Assembly: GCF_003255815.1 (NCBI RefSeq)
Contig: NC_037670.1
Coordinates: 68,381,415 to 68,445,414 of the forward strand
Source of the DNA: Theropithecus gelada
Taxonomy: Eukaryota > Chordata > Mammalia > Primates > Cercopithecidae
Reading direction: 5' to 3'
DNA length: 64,000 bases
Numbering within the stretch: the stretch's first letter is position 1; each line of letters starts with the position of its first letter. Both the position numbers and the translations under genes were made by a program. Positions 1-22,637 of the stretch are shown piece after piece. Under the pieces are notes generated by a model, which saw only the letters and a list, made by a program, of their open reading frames with translations, was not told where the DNA came from and did not search any database.

Positions 1-214
1 ACTGTTGAGGAGAAAGACCCTGGCATATAAATACATTCACAAGAATACTACCTGCTCAGTGCCACCAGTTCATGTGCCTGAGAGCACAACAGAGCCATGA
101 CTGTGTGAAACTCACACACTCTTGCACCTACTAACACAGGATGCCTGTGCTAGTCCAAGGAAGGTTAGTGTACAGTTGCAGATATTACCATCTTCACTTA
201 AAAATTTAAATCTT

Positions 215-1194
<980 letters not shown>

Positions 1195-1315
1195 AGAGGT
1201 TCCCTGTAAGGCAGGCATCAGCTCTTTCACTTTACAGATAGCTTCAGTTTCCATTCCCTTACATTTCATCCAAGGTCACAGGCTACTAGCAGCAGAGTCA
1301 GGATCCAAGAGGAAA
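1195..1315 (+). mobile_element. MIR fragment
   Basis: The order of short blocks (ttacagat, a ccaaggtcaca core, 'gcagagtcaggat') follows the MIR core and 3' part in the sense direction. It is old and strongly diverged. Confidence 0.5.
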
Positions 1316-2531
<1,216 letters not shown>

Positions 2532-2748
2532 GAGATTTTTAAACTTTCTTTAAGATGACTCATGGGAAGAGGTGCCTTTCAGCAGATGGCTCAACATCCC
2601 CAACTCCACCCAGGAACAGCCAGGACGGCTGTTTGCTGTCCACACTGACAGACCCACAGAGCCAACACTAACGCAAATTTCCAATTCTGGTAAATACCCA
2701 TTCTTCACCTTTCTCTCCTACATAAAATGGCATAAGAAGATATTAAAA

Positions 2749-3046
2749 GCCAAGCACAGTGGTTCATGCCTATAATCCTAGCCCTTTGGGATGTCAAGGC
2801 TTAAGGACTGTTTGAGGCCAGGAGTTTGAGACCAGCCTGGTAGTGAAACCACGTCTCCACAAAAAATTTAAAAGCTATCAGGGTATGGTGGCACATGTCT
2901 ATAGTCCCAGCTACCCAGGAGGATGAGGTGGAAGGATCGCCTGAGCCCAGGAGGTCAAGGCTTCAGTGAGCTATGATCGTGCCACTCCACTCCAGCCTGG
3001 GTGACAGAGCGAGACCCTATCTCTAAAAAAATAAAAAACAAACAAA
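2749..3046 (+). mobile_element. Alu (old, AluJ-like)
   Basis: Diverged dimer whose right arm has the J-type 'tgagctatgatcgtgcc' wording. Flanks 'agatattaaa' and 'atatattaaa' suggest a target duplication. Confidence 0.9.
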
Positions 3047-3250
3047 ATATATTAAATACAAGAAGAAGGAAAACTGCAGGCCAGTCAACATTAGGTCTTG
3101 AAATTCAACTTAGAATTCTGTAACTGATACTAAGTCAACTTTAAGAATAGTACGTTATTTGGTAGAGACATTCAATTGTTTAAAACGCTTTTTCTGAAAG
3201 CGCCTCTGAGCTGTCCAAAATATCTAAGTGTTTTGAATTTTGGTTTAAAA

Positions 3251-3471
3251 CAGGAATGTCCAATATTTTGGCTTCCCTGGGCAACACTGGAAGAATTGTC
3301 TTGGGCCACACATAAAATACACTAACACTAACGACAACTGATGAGCTTACAAAAAAAAAAATTGCAAAAACATCCATAATGTTTTAACAAAGTTTGCGAA
3401 CTTGTGTTGGGCCACATTCAAAACTGTCCTGGGCCACATGTGGCCCATGGGCTGGAGGTTGGACAAACTTG
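3251..3471 (+). mobile_element. hAT-like non-autonomous DNA transposon, copy 1
   Basis: A 221-bp element whose ends are imperfect inverted repeats (CAGGAATGTCCAA at the left, TTGGACAAACTTG at the right). A perfect 8-bp direct repeat, gtttaaaa, flanks it at 3243-3250 and 3472-3479. An 8-bp duplication with CAGG-type ends is typical of the hAT superfamily. The interior repeats the phrase 'gggccaca' and has no reading frame. A second copy lies at 37809-38001. I did not assign a family name. Confidence 0.7.
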
Positions 3472-3790
3472 GTTTAAAAGAATATTTCTATTTAAATGGG
3501 TGCCAACTCCATTCGGTGAGGAAAAGAACAGTCTTTTCAAATGAAGGTGCTGGGACAACTAGAGCTCCACGTGTAAAGAAGAATGAAGTCACACAGTCAT
3601 ATACAAAATTCAAAATTGATCAAAGTCCTGAGTGTAAGAGATAAAACTGTAAGATACTTAGAAGTTTTATAACTTCCATGAAGTAAATCTTTGTGACCCT
3701 GGTTCAAGCAATGGATTCTTAGTTATGACACCACCAGTATAAACAACAAAATAAAACCCACAAATTGGATTTCATCAAAATAAAAAACTT

Positions 3791-4180
<390 letters not shown>

Positions 4181-4639
4181 TTACATACAGAATATATAAA
4201 GAACTCTTGTAATGCAACAGTAAAAAAAACAACTCCATCAAAAAGTAGGCAAAGGATTTGAATAGACATTTCTCCAAATAAGATATACTAATAGCCAATA
4301 AACACATAAAGTTACCATATAACTCAGCAATTCCACTCCTAGATATATAATCAAGATAAATGAAAATGTACGTCCACAAACAACTTGTACACAAATGCCC
4401 ATAGCAGCATTATTGGTAAAAGTCAAATAGTAGAAACAACTCAAATGTCCATCACTGATGAATGGATAAGCAAAACGTGTTATATCTAGAGAATATAATA
4501 GCATTCTGCAATGAAAACTAAGGAAGTGCTGGCGCATGCTCCACCTGGAGGAACCCTGAAAACATTATGCCCAGTAAAAAGAAGCAGATGCAAAAGACAT
4601 TATGAGTCTATTCCTCTGCTCTCATACAACAATCAACAC

Positions 4640-5490
4640 AGAAGATTTCTGTGACTAAATGTATGAGGAATTCTCCCTACCAATAAGCAATTCAAGTCTG
4701 CTGCTACCTACCTGGAGATGGCATCAGATACCACAGGTCAAGAGCTCAATCTCACAAGGCTGCCCCCTATTTTCGATGTAATAGCAAGCCCCCAGTTGTC
4801 TTACTTGTACTTCTGGCCAACCAGCTAGAAACTGGAGATCCCATGACCCCCTCCTTTGGTTCAATAAATTTCTAAGAACTCAGGGAAACACTTACTTACA
4901 TCTACTGTTTTTTTCAAAGAATATAACATAGGATGTGGATTAAGAGTTGCACAGGTCAAGGTGTAGGATAGGGTATGGAGTTTCCATACCCTCCCCAGGC
5001 ATGCCACCCTCCAGGAGTCTCCACATGTTCAGCTATCCAGAAGCTCTCTGTACCCCATCATCTTGGGCCTTTTATGGAGACTTCTTTGGATACACATGAC
5101 TGAAGCATAGATAACCACGTAGATATGTGATCAGACAAAAAGGGTATGATCTAATACCAACAGACTGAGTGGGGAAACCCAGCCAGGCCTGTTTGTTCAG
5201 ATTCTTCTTGGTCTCTCTGTGCAGGATTCCTTCCTGTGCGTGTGAGGCAGAACTCCTAAAGTGGGTGTCTTGTGACCTACAATCAGACAAGGTAGGTCAG
5301 AGAATTTCTTTATGGCCGGCTCCAAGACAGAACAGTGGAGGAATATTAGAGTATATTTTTAGTTTCTATGGCCTCCCTCGGGGAGAAAAAGCAGCAGGTG
5401 AAAGGAGTGCCACAGGCCTGCTTCTGGGGCCTAAAGCACCCCAACATTATAACGAAAGACTGTCTTTCACCTTTATCACTCTGAAGCTGT
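4640..5490 (-). mobile_element. Possible LTR-type repeat between L1 fragments
   Basis: This block separates two colinear parts of the plus-strand L1, so it is probably an insertion. Phrases around 4850-5080 ('ttggttcaataaattt', 'actcagggaaacacttactt', 'ccttttatggagacttc') resemble an old ERVL-type LTR read in antisense. No open frame of note. Family not assigned. Confidence 0.4.
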
Positions 5491-5893
5491 TTGGAAGCTA
5501 CTTCAGGAACCAAGGATAAATACTTTAACAAAATACAAGCTTATTTTAGTCACTTAGGAAATAACAAGAGCTATGGGAGTTATAACCAGGAATCATGGAC
5601 AAAAACCTATATACCTATAATAATATCACATTCCAGAATAGGCAAATCTATACAGAGAGAAAGTAGATTAGTGGTTGCCCGGGGCTGGGGCAGAGGAATG
5701 AGAGGAGGATGAGGAGTGACTCAGTGGATACAGGGCTTTCTTTTTGGGAGGAGAGGATGAAAATGCTCTAAAACTAGATTGTATTGATGGTGTCACAATC
5801 CTCTAATATACTGAAAAACATTCGCCTTACAATTTAAATGAGTGAATTGTATGGTATGTGAATTACGTCTCAATAAAGTTATTTTTTTAAATG

Positions 5894-7130
<1,237 letters not shown>

Positions 7131-7175
7131 ACACACACACTCTCTCTCTCTCTATATATATATCTATATATATAT

Positions 7176-7207
<32 letters not shown>
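7131..7207. repeat. Compound microsatellite (CA)(CT)(TA)(GA)
   Basis: The Alu tail passes into CA, CT, TA and GA dinucleotide tracts in turn. The CT and GA arms are complementary and could pair across the TA centre. Confidence 0.9.
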
Positions 7208-7262
7208 GGAGTATGTGCAGAAAAGAAAAGGCAAACTAGTGATATAAAAAGTTCCAGTTTCT

Positions 7263-8434
<1,172 letters not shown>

Positions 8435-8500
8435 TAGGTACTGGAGAAGCCTACAATCCAGAAATGCCAATAGGTATAGACAAAGAAAACTACAAACAGA

Positions 8501-8885
<385 letters not shown>

Positions 8886-9303
8886 TTAAAGAACAATTGC
8901 TCTACTGCAGCCAGACTCCACAGGAAACTTCCTCACTCCACTCAGCTGATGTCAGAATAGAGATCAGGGACTTTCATCCCCACCTGGTGAGTAATGAGTC
9001 CTCCGCAACTCACTCCCTGATAAGTCAGTGGAGACCAGGCAGGGAGTCTGGATTTCAATCCCATCCAGCAGTAATGAAGCAGCACCCCTCCCTTCCCAGG
9101 CAGAGTGGTATCACCAAGGCCTAATGGGGAACTCTTACAGCCATACAGCAGTAACAAGGAATCCCTTCCCCCAGACACCCTACCCAGCAACAATGAGGAA
9201 GCAGCCCCTCCCTGCCCCAGCAGAGGAAGCCTGCATTACTTAGAGATTTAAACAAGATCAAGAGTCCATAACATAACACCCAGAATGTCCAGGTTGTAAG
9301 TCA

Positions 9304-9645
<342 letters not shown>

Positions 9646-10184
9646 CTACAGACACCAATACCAAGATAACACAGACTTAGAATTATCTGACAAAGATTCT
9701 AAAAGAGGCATCCTCAAAATGCTTCCACGAGCAACTATGAACATGCTTGAAACAAATGAAAAAGTTTCAGCAAAGAGAAGATGTAGAGAATAAAATAGAC
9801 ATTTCAGAACTGAAAAATGCACTAAGCAAAAGAAAAAAAACTTAAGCATGGGTTAAATGGCAGAATAAAGAAGACAGAGGAAATCACTGAACTTGAAGAC
9901 AGAACAAGGCCTCAGGAAAATAACAAAAGATCTAATATTTATGTCATTGGAGTCCCAGACGAAGGCAGAAGAAGGGGCTGGAAAAACATTCAAAGAAATA
10001 ATGGCTACAAATCTCCCAAATTTGGCAAAAAGGCACAAAGAACCCCATGCAGAATAAACCCAAATAAATGCACACCAAGACACATCATAAACAAATTCAG
10101 AAAACTCGATACAAACCCCCCCCCAAAACAACAACAACAAAAAAAACCTTGAAGGAAGCCAGAGAGAAATAGTGCATTATATAC

Positions 10185-10212
10185 AAGAAAAGAAAAGAAA
10201 AGAAAAAAAAAA
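10185..10212 (+). repeat. (AAAAG)n microsatellite
   Basis: About four AAAAG units followed by a run of A, directly before a 5'-truncated Alu. Confidence 0.85.
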
Positions 10213-10501
<289 letters not shown>

Positions 10502-10505
10502 ACAG

Positions 10506-11109
<604 letters not shown>

Positions 11110-11111
11110 AA

Positions 11112-11910
<799 letters not shown>

Positions 11911-12043
11911 CTACATATCCAACAAAGCGCTGGTATCTAGGATACATTTGAAATTCTCAAAACTCAACAGTTAACAAAAACTGAACAATCTAATTACAAA
12001 ATGGACAAAATATAAACAGACATTTCACCCAAGAGTATACAGG

Positions 12044-12176
12044 GGCCAGGTATGGTGGCTCATGCCTGAAATCCTAGCACTTTGGGAGGCCAAGACAGGA
12101 GGATCAGTTTATCCCAGGAGTTCAAGACCAGCCTGGGCAACATAGCAAGATCCTATCTTTTCCAAGAAAAGAGAGA
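12044..12176 (+). mobile_element. Alu left monomer (FLAM-like)
   Basis: A single left arm of about 130 bp ending in a degraded A-rich tail, inserted in the ORF2-tail part of the surrounding L1-like element. Confidence 0.85.
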
Positions 12177-12628
12177 ATAGACAGATGGCAAATAAGCACA
12201 TGAAAAGATGTTCAACATCATTAACCATCAGAAAAATGCACATTACAACCACAAAGAGACATTACTACACATCTATGGAATGGCTATAATAAAAAAAGTA
12301 ACATCACCAAACGCTGGCAAGTATGTGGAGAAACAAGATCATACAGTGCCAGTGTGAATGCAAAATAGTACAATCTCTCTGGAAAACAGTTTGGCTGTTT
12401 GTTAATAACTAAGCATGCACTACGACTTATGACTTAGTGATTGTATTCCTGGGCATTTATCTTGGAGAAATGTCAATTCATGTTCACATAAAAACCTGTA
12501 CATGAAGGTTTGTAGCAGCTTTATTTGTAATAGCCACAGAATGGAAACAGTAAAGATGTCTTTTAATGGATAAATAAACCAACGGTGGGACATCCATAGC
12601 CCAGCTTCAATAAAAAGGAATGAAGTAC

Positions 12629-12932
12629 TTTTCTTTTTTTTTTTTTTTTTGGGACAGGTTCTCACTGTCACTCATGCTGGAGTGCAGTGACGCGATCTTG
12701 GCTCACTGCAGCCACTACAGCCCAGGCTCAAGTGATCCTCCCACCTCAGCTTCCTGAGTAGCTGGGATTACAGGAACGCACCACTGCATCTGGCTAATTT
12801 TTTTTTTTTTTGTAGAGATGAGGTCTCACTATGTTCCTCAGACTGGGCTTGAACTTCTGGGCTCAAGCGATCTGCCTGCCTCAGCCTCCCAAAGTTGCTG
12901 GGATTACAGGCGTGAGACACTGTGCCTGGCCA
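12629..12932 (-). mobile_element. Alu (AluJ-like)
   Basis: Antisense dimer flanked by 'ggaatgaagtact' and 'ggaatgaactact', a target duplication in L1 3' sequence. Confidence 0.92.
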
Positions 12933-13419
12933 AGGAATGAACTACTGGTACACACAACAACCTGGATGATTCTCCAGGGAATTAATCTGAGTGGAAAAAA
13001 CCAATCCCAAAAGGCTCTATGAATCCCTTTATTTGGCATTCTTAATATGCCAAAATTAGGGAAATGGAGAACAGATCAATGGTTGTCAGGAGTTGAAAGA
13101 CTGGGAATGGGAGGGATGTGGGTGTGGCTATAAAAAAGCAATGGAAGGGATCCTTGTGATGATTGGAATATTCTGTATCTTGAATTTTACTAATGTCAAC
13201 ATCTGGTTGTGATATTTACTACAGTTTTGCACAATGTTAGAGAAGTGGGAAAGGAACACAGGATCTCTCTGTACTATTGACTGCATAGAATAAATTTTTA
13301 TGTACAATTTCTTAAAATTTTACTGTTCTTAAAATAAATTTATCAGTAATTTGTACAATGATCTCAAAATAAAAATTACCTAAAAATCTAAAAAGTAGAT
13401 GATACTGTAGTTTTCTCTT

Positions 13420-14007
<588 letters not shown>

Positions 14008-14100
14008 GAAATTGTGCACGTCAAATGGGTGAACTGCATGGTATGTGAATTTTATCCCAATAAAAATATTATTTAAACAGAAAAAGTAACTGAAATGTGA
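14008..14100 (+). mobile_element. L1 3' end fragment
   Basis: The phrase 'ggtatgtgaattttatcccaataaa' (split here: ggtatgtgaa / ttttatcccaataaa) matches the 3' UTR tip of old L1s, as also seen at 5850-5890. Confidence 0.55.
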
Positions 14101-14128
14101 AAAGTGTGCTTAAAAAAAAATAATGAGG

Positions 14129-14431
14129 GGCCGGGTGCAGTGGCTCACGCCTGTAATCCCAGCACCTTGGGAGGCCAAGGCGGGTGGCTCACCAGAGGTC
14201 AGGAGTTCGAGAACAACCTAGTCAAGGTGGTGAAAACCCATCTCTACTAAAAATACAAAAATTAGCCAGGCGCGTGCCTGTAATACCAGCTACTCGGGAG
14301 GCTGAGGCAGGAGAATCACTTGAATCCAGGAAGGCAGAGGTTGCAGTGAGCCGAGATCGTGCCACAGCACTCCAGCCTGGGCGACAGGGTGAGACTCCAT
14401 CTCAAACAAAACAAGACAACAACAACAAAAA
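14129..14431 (+). mobile_element. Alu
   Basis: Full dimer with a short deletion in the middle and an ACAACA tail. Flanks 'aataatgag' and 'aaaaaatgag' suggest a duplication. Confidence 0.92.
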
Positions 14432-15473
14432 ATGAGCATACAGTGACCTTTATTCAACTTTCCAAGATCCAGTCCTCAGCTAATTTACAAAACTACAATA
14501 GTGGTATATACTCTCCTAGGTCTACACGGCAAAGTACAGTTTGTTGCAACTAATGCTGCCTTATACAAAAAGGCTTTATCCTATGCCACCCACCCTAAAC
14601 CCAGCTGTTCAGAGCAGTGTACCTGGAAATCAGCCTCAGGGTACGGACTGCAAGACAAGGCACAAGGAAACCCTAACACGAAGTCCTATATTCTGGGCAA
14701 AGGGATGGGGATGGCAGGTGGGACGCACTCGGGTCAGGGCGAGGGCACGGCAAGTTTTCTATTAAATCTCAGTAGGTTAAAACTCATATCCATGGTCTGA
14801 TACATTTTCGAGGGAAAATGGTGCTTGAAAGATGTTTCTACGGAAAACAAGGTTCATCTCAGTCAATCTGTTCGTCCCAACTTTGGGCAGCAGGTGTGGG
14901 GGCGGGGCCAAGGTCTGCGCCGTAATCTAAACAGGCAGTCCCACCCAGGGCCACCCCAAGGCTAGATGCTCCGACGCGACTCGAGCAGGCCACACTATCT
15001 TTCGGACAAAGCGACGCGGTCCTCACAGGCGGGAAGGAGAGTGCGTCCCGGTCGGGAAGGACGCCGCCGGAGAGCTGCCCGCCCACGTGACGCCCGCGGC
15101 GACCTTGGGGGTCACCCTTGCGGACGCACCGCCCTCTCCCTCACATCCGCCGCCGCGCCCGCCCCTCGCTCTACCACCGCCAATGGCGCGTCGCTCCGCG
15201 CCCCGCGCGACCTCGGAGCGCGCTCGTACCCGCCAATCTCCGCCCGCCGGGCGGGCCCCGCGGCGCCATTGGCTACCGCGGCCATCCATCAGGTCCCGTC
15301 CCTCCTACCACCCTCCGTCAGCCCCACTCCATCCAGCTCCACTCCCCTGTCACCGCGGCACCCGCAGCACCAAGGGCGCGGCGGCCTCGCCCTTTACCGC
15401 GATCTCCAACCCCGGGCCGCCAAGCGCCGCGCTACCCAGCACCGAGACGGGCGCAGCGACAGCGCAAGGTTAC

Positions 15474-15600
15474 CTGTCTCCGGCTGAGCTCCACCCGAAT
15501 GAGGCGCCGACACCCCACTCCGGGGCTCTAAACTCTCGGCCCCGCCCTGGCGTATGGCGTCAACACGTAGCCCTCCCCTGGAGAAGAAGGCCCTCCCCTC
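15474..15600 (-). other. OGDH: Candidate non-coding first exon of OGDH
   Basis: On the minus strand the sequence ends in 'cggagacag' followed by a GTAACC splice donor, with the donor GT at 15472-15473. It lies 3' of the CRE/GC-box cluster. The human OGDH first exon is non-coding, with the ATG in exon 2, so no frame is expected. The upstream boundary is a guess because the transcription start cannot be read from sequence. Confidence 0.4.
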
Positions 15601-15618
15601 TTACAGTGAACCGATTCG

Positions 15619-15646
15619 TGACGTCACAGAGCCGCGCCGGACGTCA
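15619..15646 (-). promoter_or_regulatory. Paired CRE sites
   Basis: The palindrome TGACGTCA (15619-15626) and a second GACGTCA (15640-15646) lie 21 bp apart, upstream of the inferred minus-strand first exon. They are likely CREB/ATF binding sites. Confidence 0.6.
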
Positions 15647-15892
15647 CAGCGCCGACTACGCAGTTGCGGAAGCTTGGGCCGGCGGGAGCGCAGCTGTTTG
15701 CTCCGCTAGAGCGATAAGATTGAGTGTATGGACTTCCAGCGGCTCCTACGATCATAAGTAATTTCTAAAACATATCTCTAGTGCCTGGTAGGAACCTATC
15801 AAGAGACAGTTGGGTTGATGTGAAACTTAGCGCACAAAAATAAACAATTTAAATAACAGAATCTCCGTTTTTGAGATTGTCCTGGGTCAGGC

Positions 15893-16030
15893 TTTGTGAC
15901 AAGCGCTTCACCGGCGCTATTGTGTCTAACAGCCTGTGAGATAGGTATTCCTGTCCCCGGTCTACAAATGACAATAGGCAGTGCTGGAATCTTGCCCGGG
16001 ATCTTGCCCGAGTTGTCTTGACTTTAGAGC
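15893..16030 (+). mobile_element. MIR fragment
   Basis: The blocks 'aagcgcttcac', 'cctgtgagataggtatt' and a following 'tctacaaatgac' follow the MIR consensus in order. Confidence 0.6.
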
Positions 16031-16109
16031 TACCTATCAAAGATAAAACGCGGCTAATTAACCTGTCACAACCTGTTGATTGTAAGATGTTCCCTATTTT
16101 AAAGTATTA

Positions 16110-17485
<1,376 letters not shown>

Positions 17486-17592
17486 CTAGAGACTGGAAGA
17501 AGGTAAGAGACCAGGGTATAAACTTCAGTATTCTTTTTTCCTTTTTTTTTTTTTTTTGTAATACGGTAAAAATTTATGTACTAAAAATTTGC

Positions 17593-17876
17593 AGCTGGGT
17601 GCAATGGCTCACACTTGTAATCCCAGCACTTTGGGAGGTGGAGGCGGGATGATCACTTGAGCTCAGGAGTTCCAGATCAGCCTGGAGAGCACAGCAAGAT
17701 CTCATTTCTACTAAAAATCAAGAAAATTAGCCAGGTGTAGTGGCACTCACCTGTAGTCTCAGCTAGTTGTAGGAGGCTGAGGCAGGAGGAGGATCTCTTC
17801 AGCCTGAGAGATTGAGGCTGCAGTGAGCTATGATTGTACCACTGCACTCCAGCCTGGACCAGAGAGCAAGATACTG
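17593..17876 (+). mobile_element. Alu (AluJ-like)
   Basis: Diverged dimer ending at 'gcaagatactgta', beside a poly-T run. Confidence 0.88.
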
Positions 17877-18221
17877 TATTTTTTTTTTTAATGCCATTTT
17901 AACTATTTTTAGGTGTATAATTCAGTGGCATTAATTACATTCACAATATTGTGCAACCATCATCACTCTATTTCCAAAACTTTTTCATCACCTGAAACAG
18001 AAACTGTAACCATTAAGCAATAACTTCCTATTTCCCCCTCTCCTCCTGTCCTGCTCTCCTTTGGTAACCTCTATTATATGGTCTCTATACATTTGGTTAC
18101 TCAATTACCTTATGTCAGTGGAATCATACCATATATGTCTTTTTGTGTCCACCTTGTTTCATTGAGCATGGGGTTGTCAAGGTTTATCCATGTTGTAGCA
18201 TTGGCCCAGAACTTCATTTCT

Positions 18222-18395
18222 TTTTATTTTATTTTATTTTATTTTATTTTTGAGACACGATATCCCTCAGTTTCAGGCTGGAGGACAGTGGCACCATCTC
18301 AGCTCACTGCAGCCTGCGCCACCCAGGTTCAAGTAATTCTGATGCCTGGGCCTTCCAAGTAGCTGGGACTACAGGCACGCTCCACCATGCCTGGC
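18222..18395 (-). mobile_element. Alu right monomer
   Basis: A TTTTA-repeat tail, then one antisense right arm stopping at 'catgcctggctat'. It is followed at once by a complete Alu. Confidence 0.88.
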
Positions 18396-18839
<444 letters not shown>

Positions 18840-18867
18840 TGAATAATGTTGCAATGAACATTGGCTT

Positions 18868-19364
18868 ATAAATGTTTGAGCCAATTGTGTTACCAAGCAA
18901 TGGGCTCACTGCTAGACACACATAGAAGCCAATACTGTCATCAGCTTTTGAGAAAAGGCTTTATTGTAAGGTCGACCAGCAGGGAAACCAGAGGCAACAC
19001 TCAAATTTGTCTCCCCGAGATGGAATCTGGGGGCAGGTTTTATAGGCAAAGAGCAACTATGAGGGAGATGGGAAAATACAACAAGGCATGATCTGTTTGG
19101 GTCATGCAAAGAGGCAATGCTGGATCTTTGAGTTCATATTGCAGCAAAACAGGACGCCCCATGCTTCCTAATTTGGTGTCCATTTCTCCATTTAAGTGCT
19201 TAAGTCATGCCTATGGTTGACTTTTGTGTTCCCACCGACACCAGGGTCAGTTATCAGGCACGCTTGGTTCATCTGGGCATGCTCAGGTTACATGACTTGC
19301 AGCCTGGGGATCTATTATAACTGAGAAACAACTCATCATTTTGTTACTGATAAAAGTTGAACCA
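18868..19364 (-). mobile_element. Possible LTR insert in L1
   Basis: A non-L1 block of about 500 bp between two L1 segments. On the minus strand it contains 'caataaagcc' about 100 bp from its right-hand end, as an LTR R region would. No frame or family name assigned. Confidence 0.4.
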
Positions 19365-19659
19365 GGCTGGGCGCGGTGGCTCACACTTGTAATCCCAGCA
19401 CTTGGGGAGACTGAGGTGGGTGGATCACCCGAGGTCAGGAGTTCAAGATGAGCCTGGCCAACAGGGTGAAACCCCATCTCTACTAAAAACACAAAAAAAT
19501 TAGCCACGCATGGGTGGGTGCCTGTAATCCCAGCTTGGGAGACTGAGGCAGGAAAATCGCTCGAACTCAGGAGCCGGAGGTTGCAGTGAGCCAAAACCCC
19601 GCCTTTGCACTCCAACCTGGGCAAGAAGAACAAAACTCCATCTCAAAAAAAAAAAAAAA
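19365..19659 (+). mobile_element. Alu
   Basis: Full dimer between 'aaaagttgaaccag' and 'aaaagctgaaccag'. Confidence 0.93.
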
Positions 19660-19799
19660 GCTGAACCAGATTGAACTGGTCCTGTGGTTACATCTGTTTA
19701 TAATTCTTTTGCCTGTATACCTGGGAGTGTAATTGCTGGGTTATATGGGAATTCCGTCTAGCTTTTTCAGGAAGTGATAAATTCCCACAGTGACCACAC

Positions 19800-20080
19800 C
19801 TTTTTTGTTTGTTTGTTTGTTTTTGAGACAAGGTGTCAGTTTGTAGTGCAGTGGTGTAATCACAGCTCACTGCAGCCTCAACCTCCGGGGCTTAAAGCAA
19901 TCCTCTCAGCTCACGCTCCTGAGTAGCTGGGACAACCGGCACGCACCACCATGCTAGGCTAATTTTTTCTATTTTTTGTAGAGACAGGGTCTTGCTGTGT
20001 TGCCCAAGCTGGTCTCGAAGTCCTGGCCTCAAGCGATCCTGCTGCCTCAGCCTCCCATAGTGTTGAGATTACAGGTGTGT
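19800..20080 (-). mobile_element. Alu, 5' end missing
   Basis: A (GTTT)n tail and an antisense dimer that stops at 'attacaggtgtg', lacking the last 25 or so bases. Confidence 0.9.
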
Positions 20081-20125
20081 CTCTATTTTTTTTTTACTGT
20101 CTCTATTTTTTAAAAAATTATTATC

Positions 20126-20390
20126 GGTCAGTCATGGTGCCTCACTCCTGTAATCCCAGCACTTTAAGAGGCCAAATTAGGAGGATTATCAGCTTCAGCA
20201 ACACAATGAGACTTTGTCTCTACAGAAAAAAAAAAAAATTAGGAGTGGTGACACATGCCTGTGGTCCTGCCTATTTGGAATGCTAGGACAGTAGGATTGC
20301 TTGAGCCCAGGAGCTTGAGGTTGCAGTGAGCTATGATCATGCCACAGAACTCTAGCCTGGGCACAGAGCAAGACCCTGTTCTCCCACTTC
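20126..20390 (+). mobile_element. Alu (AluJ-like, degraded)
   Basis: Highly diverged dimer. The middle A-rich linker is intact at about 20225-20240. Confidence 0.85.
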
Positions 20391-20412
20391 CCCACTCCCC
20401 AAAGAAAACATT

Positions 20413-20541
20413 TGGTGAGGTGTAATGGCTCATGCCTGTAATCCCACTACTTTGGGAGGCTAAGTCAGGAGGATTGCTTGAGGCCAGGAGTTTAAGATCA
20501 GCTGGGCAACATAGTAAGACCCCATCTCTAAAAAAAAATTT
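20413..20541 (+). mobile_element. Alu left monomer
   Basis: One arm of about 125 bp ending in an A run. Confidence 0.82.
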
Positions 20542-20592
20542 ATTACAGCCAACTATACTAAATAGGTATGAGTTGGTATCTCATTGTGGTTT

Positions 20593-20721
20593 AGAAATTA
20601 TTATTTTTTAGAGGTAGAGTCCCACTCTGCCACCCAGTCTGGAGTGCATGAGCACAATCAGAGGTCACTGCAGCCTTGAACTCCTGGGCTGGGACTGCAA
20701 GTGTGGGCCACCATCCATGGC
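20593..20721 (-). mobile_element. Alu right-arm fragment
   Basis: A diverged antisense arm between two copies of 'tcattgtggttt' within L1 sequence. Confidence 0.8.
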
Positions 20722-20955
20722 TCATTGTGGTTTTGATTTGCATTTCCCTAATGGCTAATGATGTTGAGCGTATTTTCATGTGCTGCTTGTCCATTTGTAT
20801 ATTTTCTTTGGAGAGCTGTCCATCTGAGTCATTTGCCCATTTTTAAATTGGGTTTTCTTATTATTGAGTTATAGAAGTACTTTGTATATTCTGGATATTA
20901 AATCTAATCAGATATATGATTTGCAGATATTTTCTCCCATTTTGTAGGTTTTCAT

Positions 20956-21556
<601 letters not shown>

Positions 21557-21604
21557 CTTTATCTCTTGACGATGTCCTTTGATGAACAAAAGTTTTTAAT
21601 TTTT

Positions 21605-22457
<853 letters not shown>

Positions 22458-22637
22458 GAAAGTTTTTAATTTTGATGTTGCTTATGTCATATCTAAGAAT
22501 CCATTGCCAAATCTAAGGTTGTGAAGATTTACCCTTATGTTTATTCTATGAGGTTATGGTTTTAGCTCATATTTAGATTGTTTACCTATTTTGAGTTAAT
22601 TTTTCTATGTGACTGCAGTAGGGATCCAACTTCATGT

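Larger units (their letters stand above)
14880..15760 (-). promoter_or_regulatory. OGDH: CpG island promoter, probably OGDH
   Basis: A roughly 0.9-kb block of high G+C and dense CpG between AT-rich flanks. Read on the minus strand it contains a full CRE palindrome (15619-15626), a half CRE (15640-15646) and a GC box (15539-15547), with CCAAT-type sites further down (about 15180, 15231 and 15266). There is no TATA box. In human, OGDH lies divergent upstream of TMED4 at about this distance. The assignment to OGDH, the mitochondrial 2-oxoglutarate dehydrogenase E1 gene, rests on that synteny and not on coding sequence. Confidence 0.6.

Noticed and set aside
7131..7207. Compound dinucleotide tract as a CRISPR-like or regulatory array
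   Set aside because: It is a microsatellite grown from an Alu tail, with no spacers.
15087..15761. A 224-residue Pro/Arg/Ala-rich frame in the 15-kb CpG island
   Set aside because: Stop codons are rare in GC-rich DNA. Overlapping frames on both strands are equally open, and nothing resembles a protein family.
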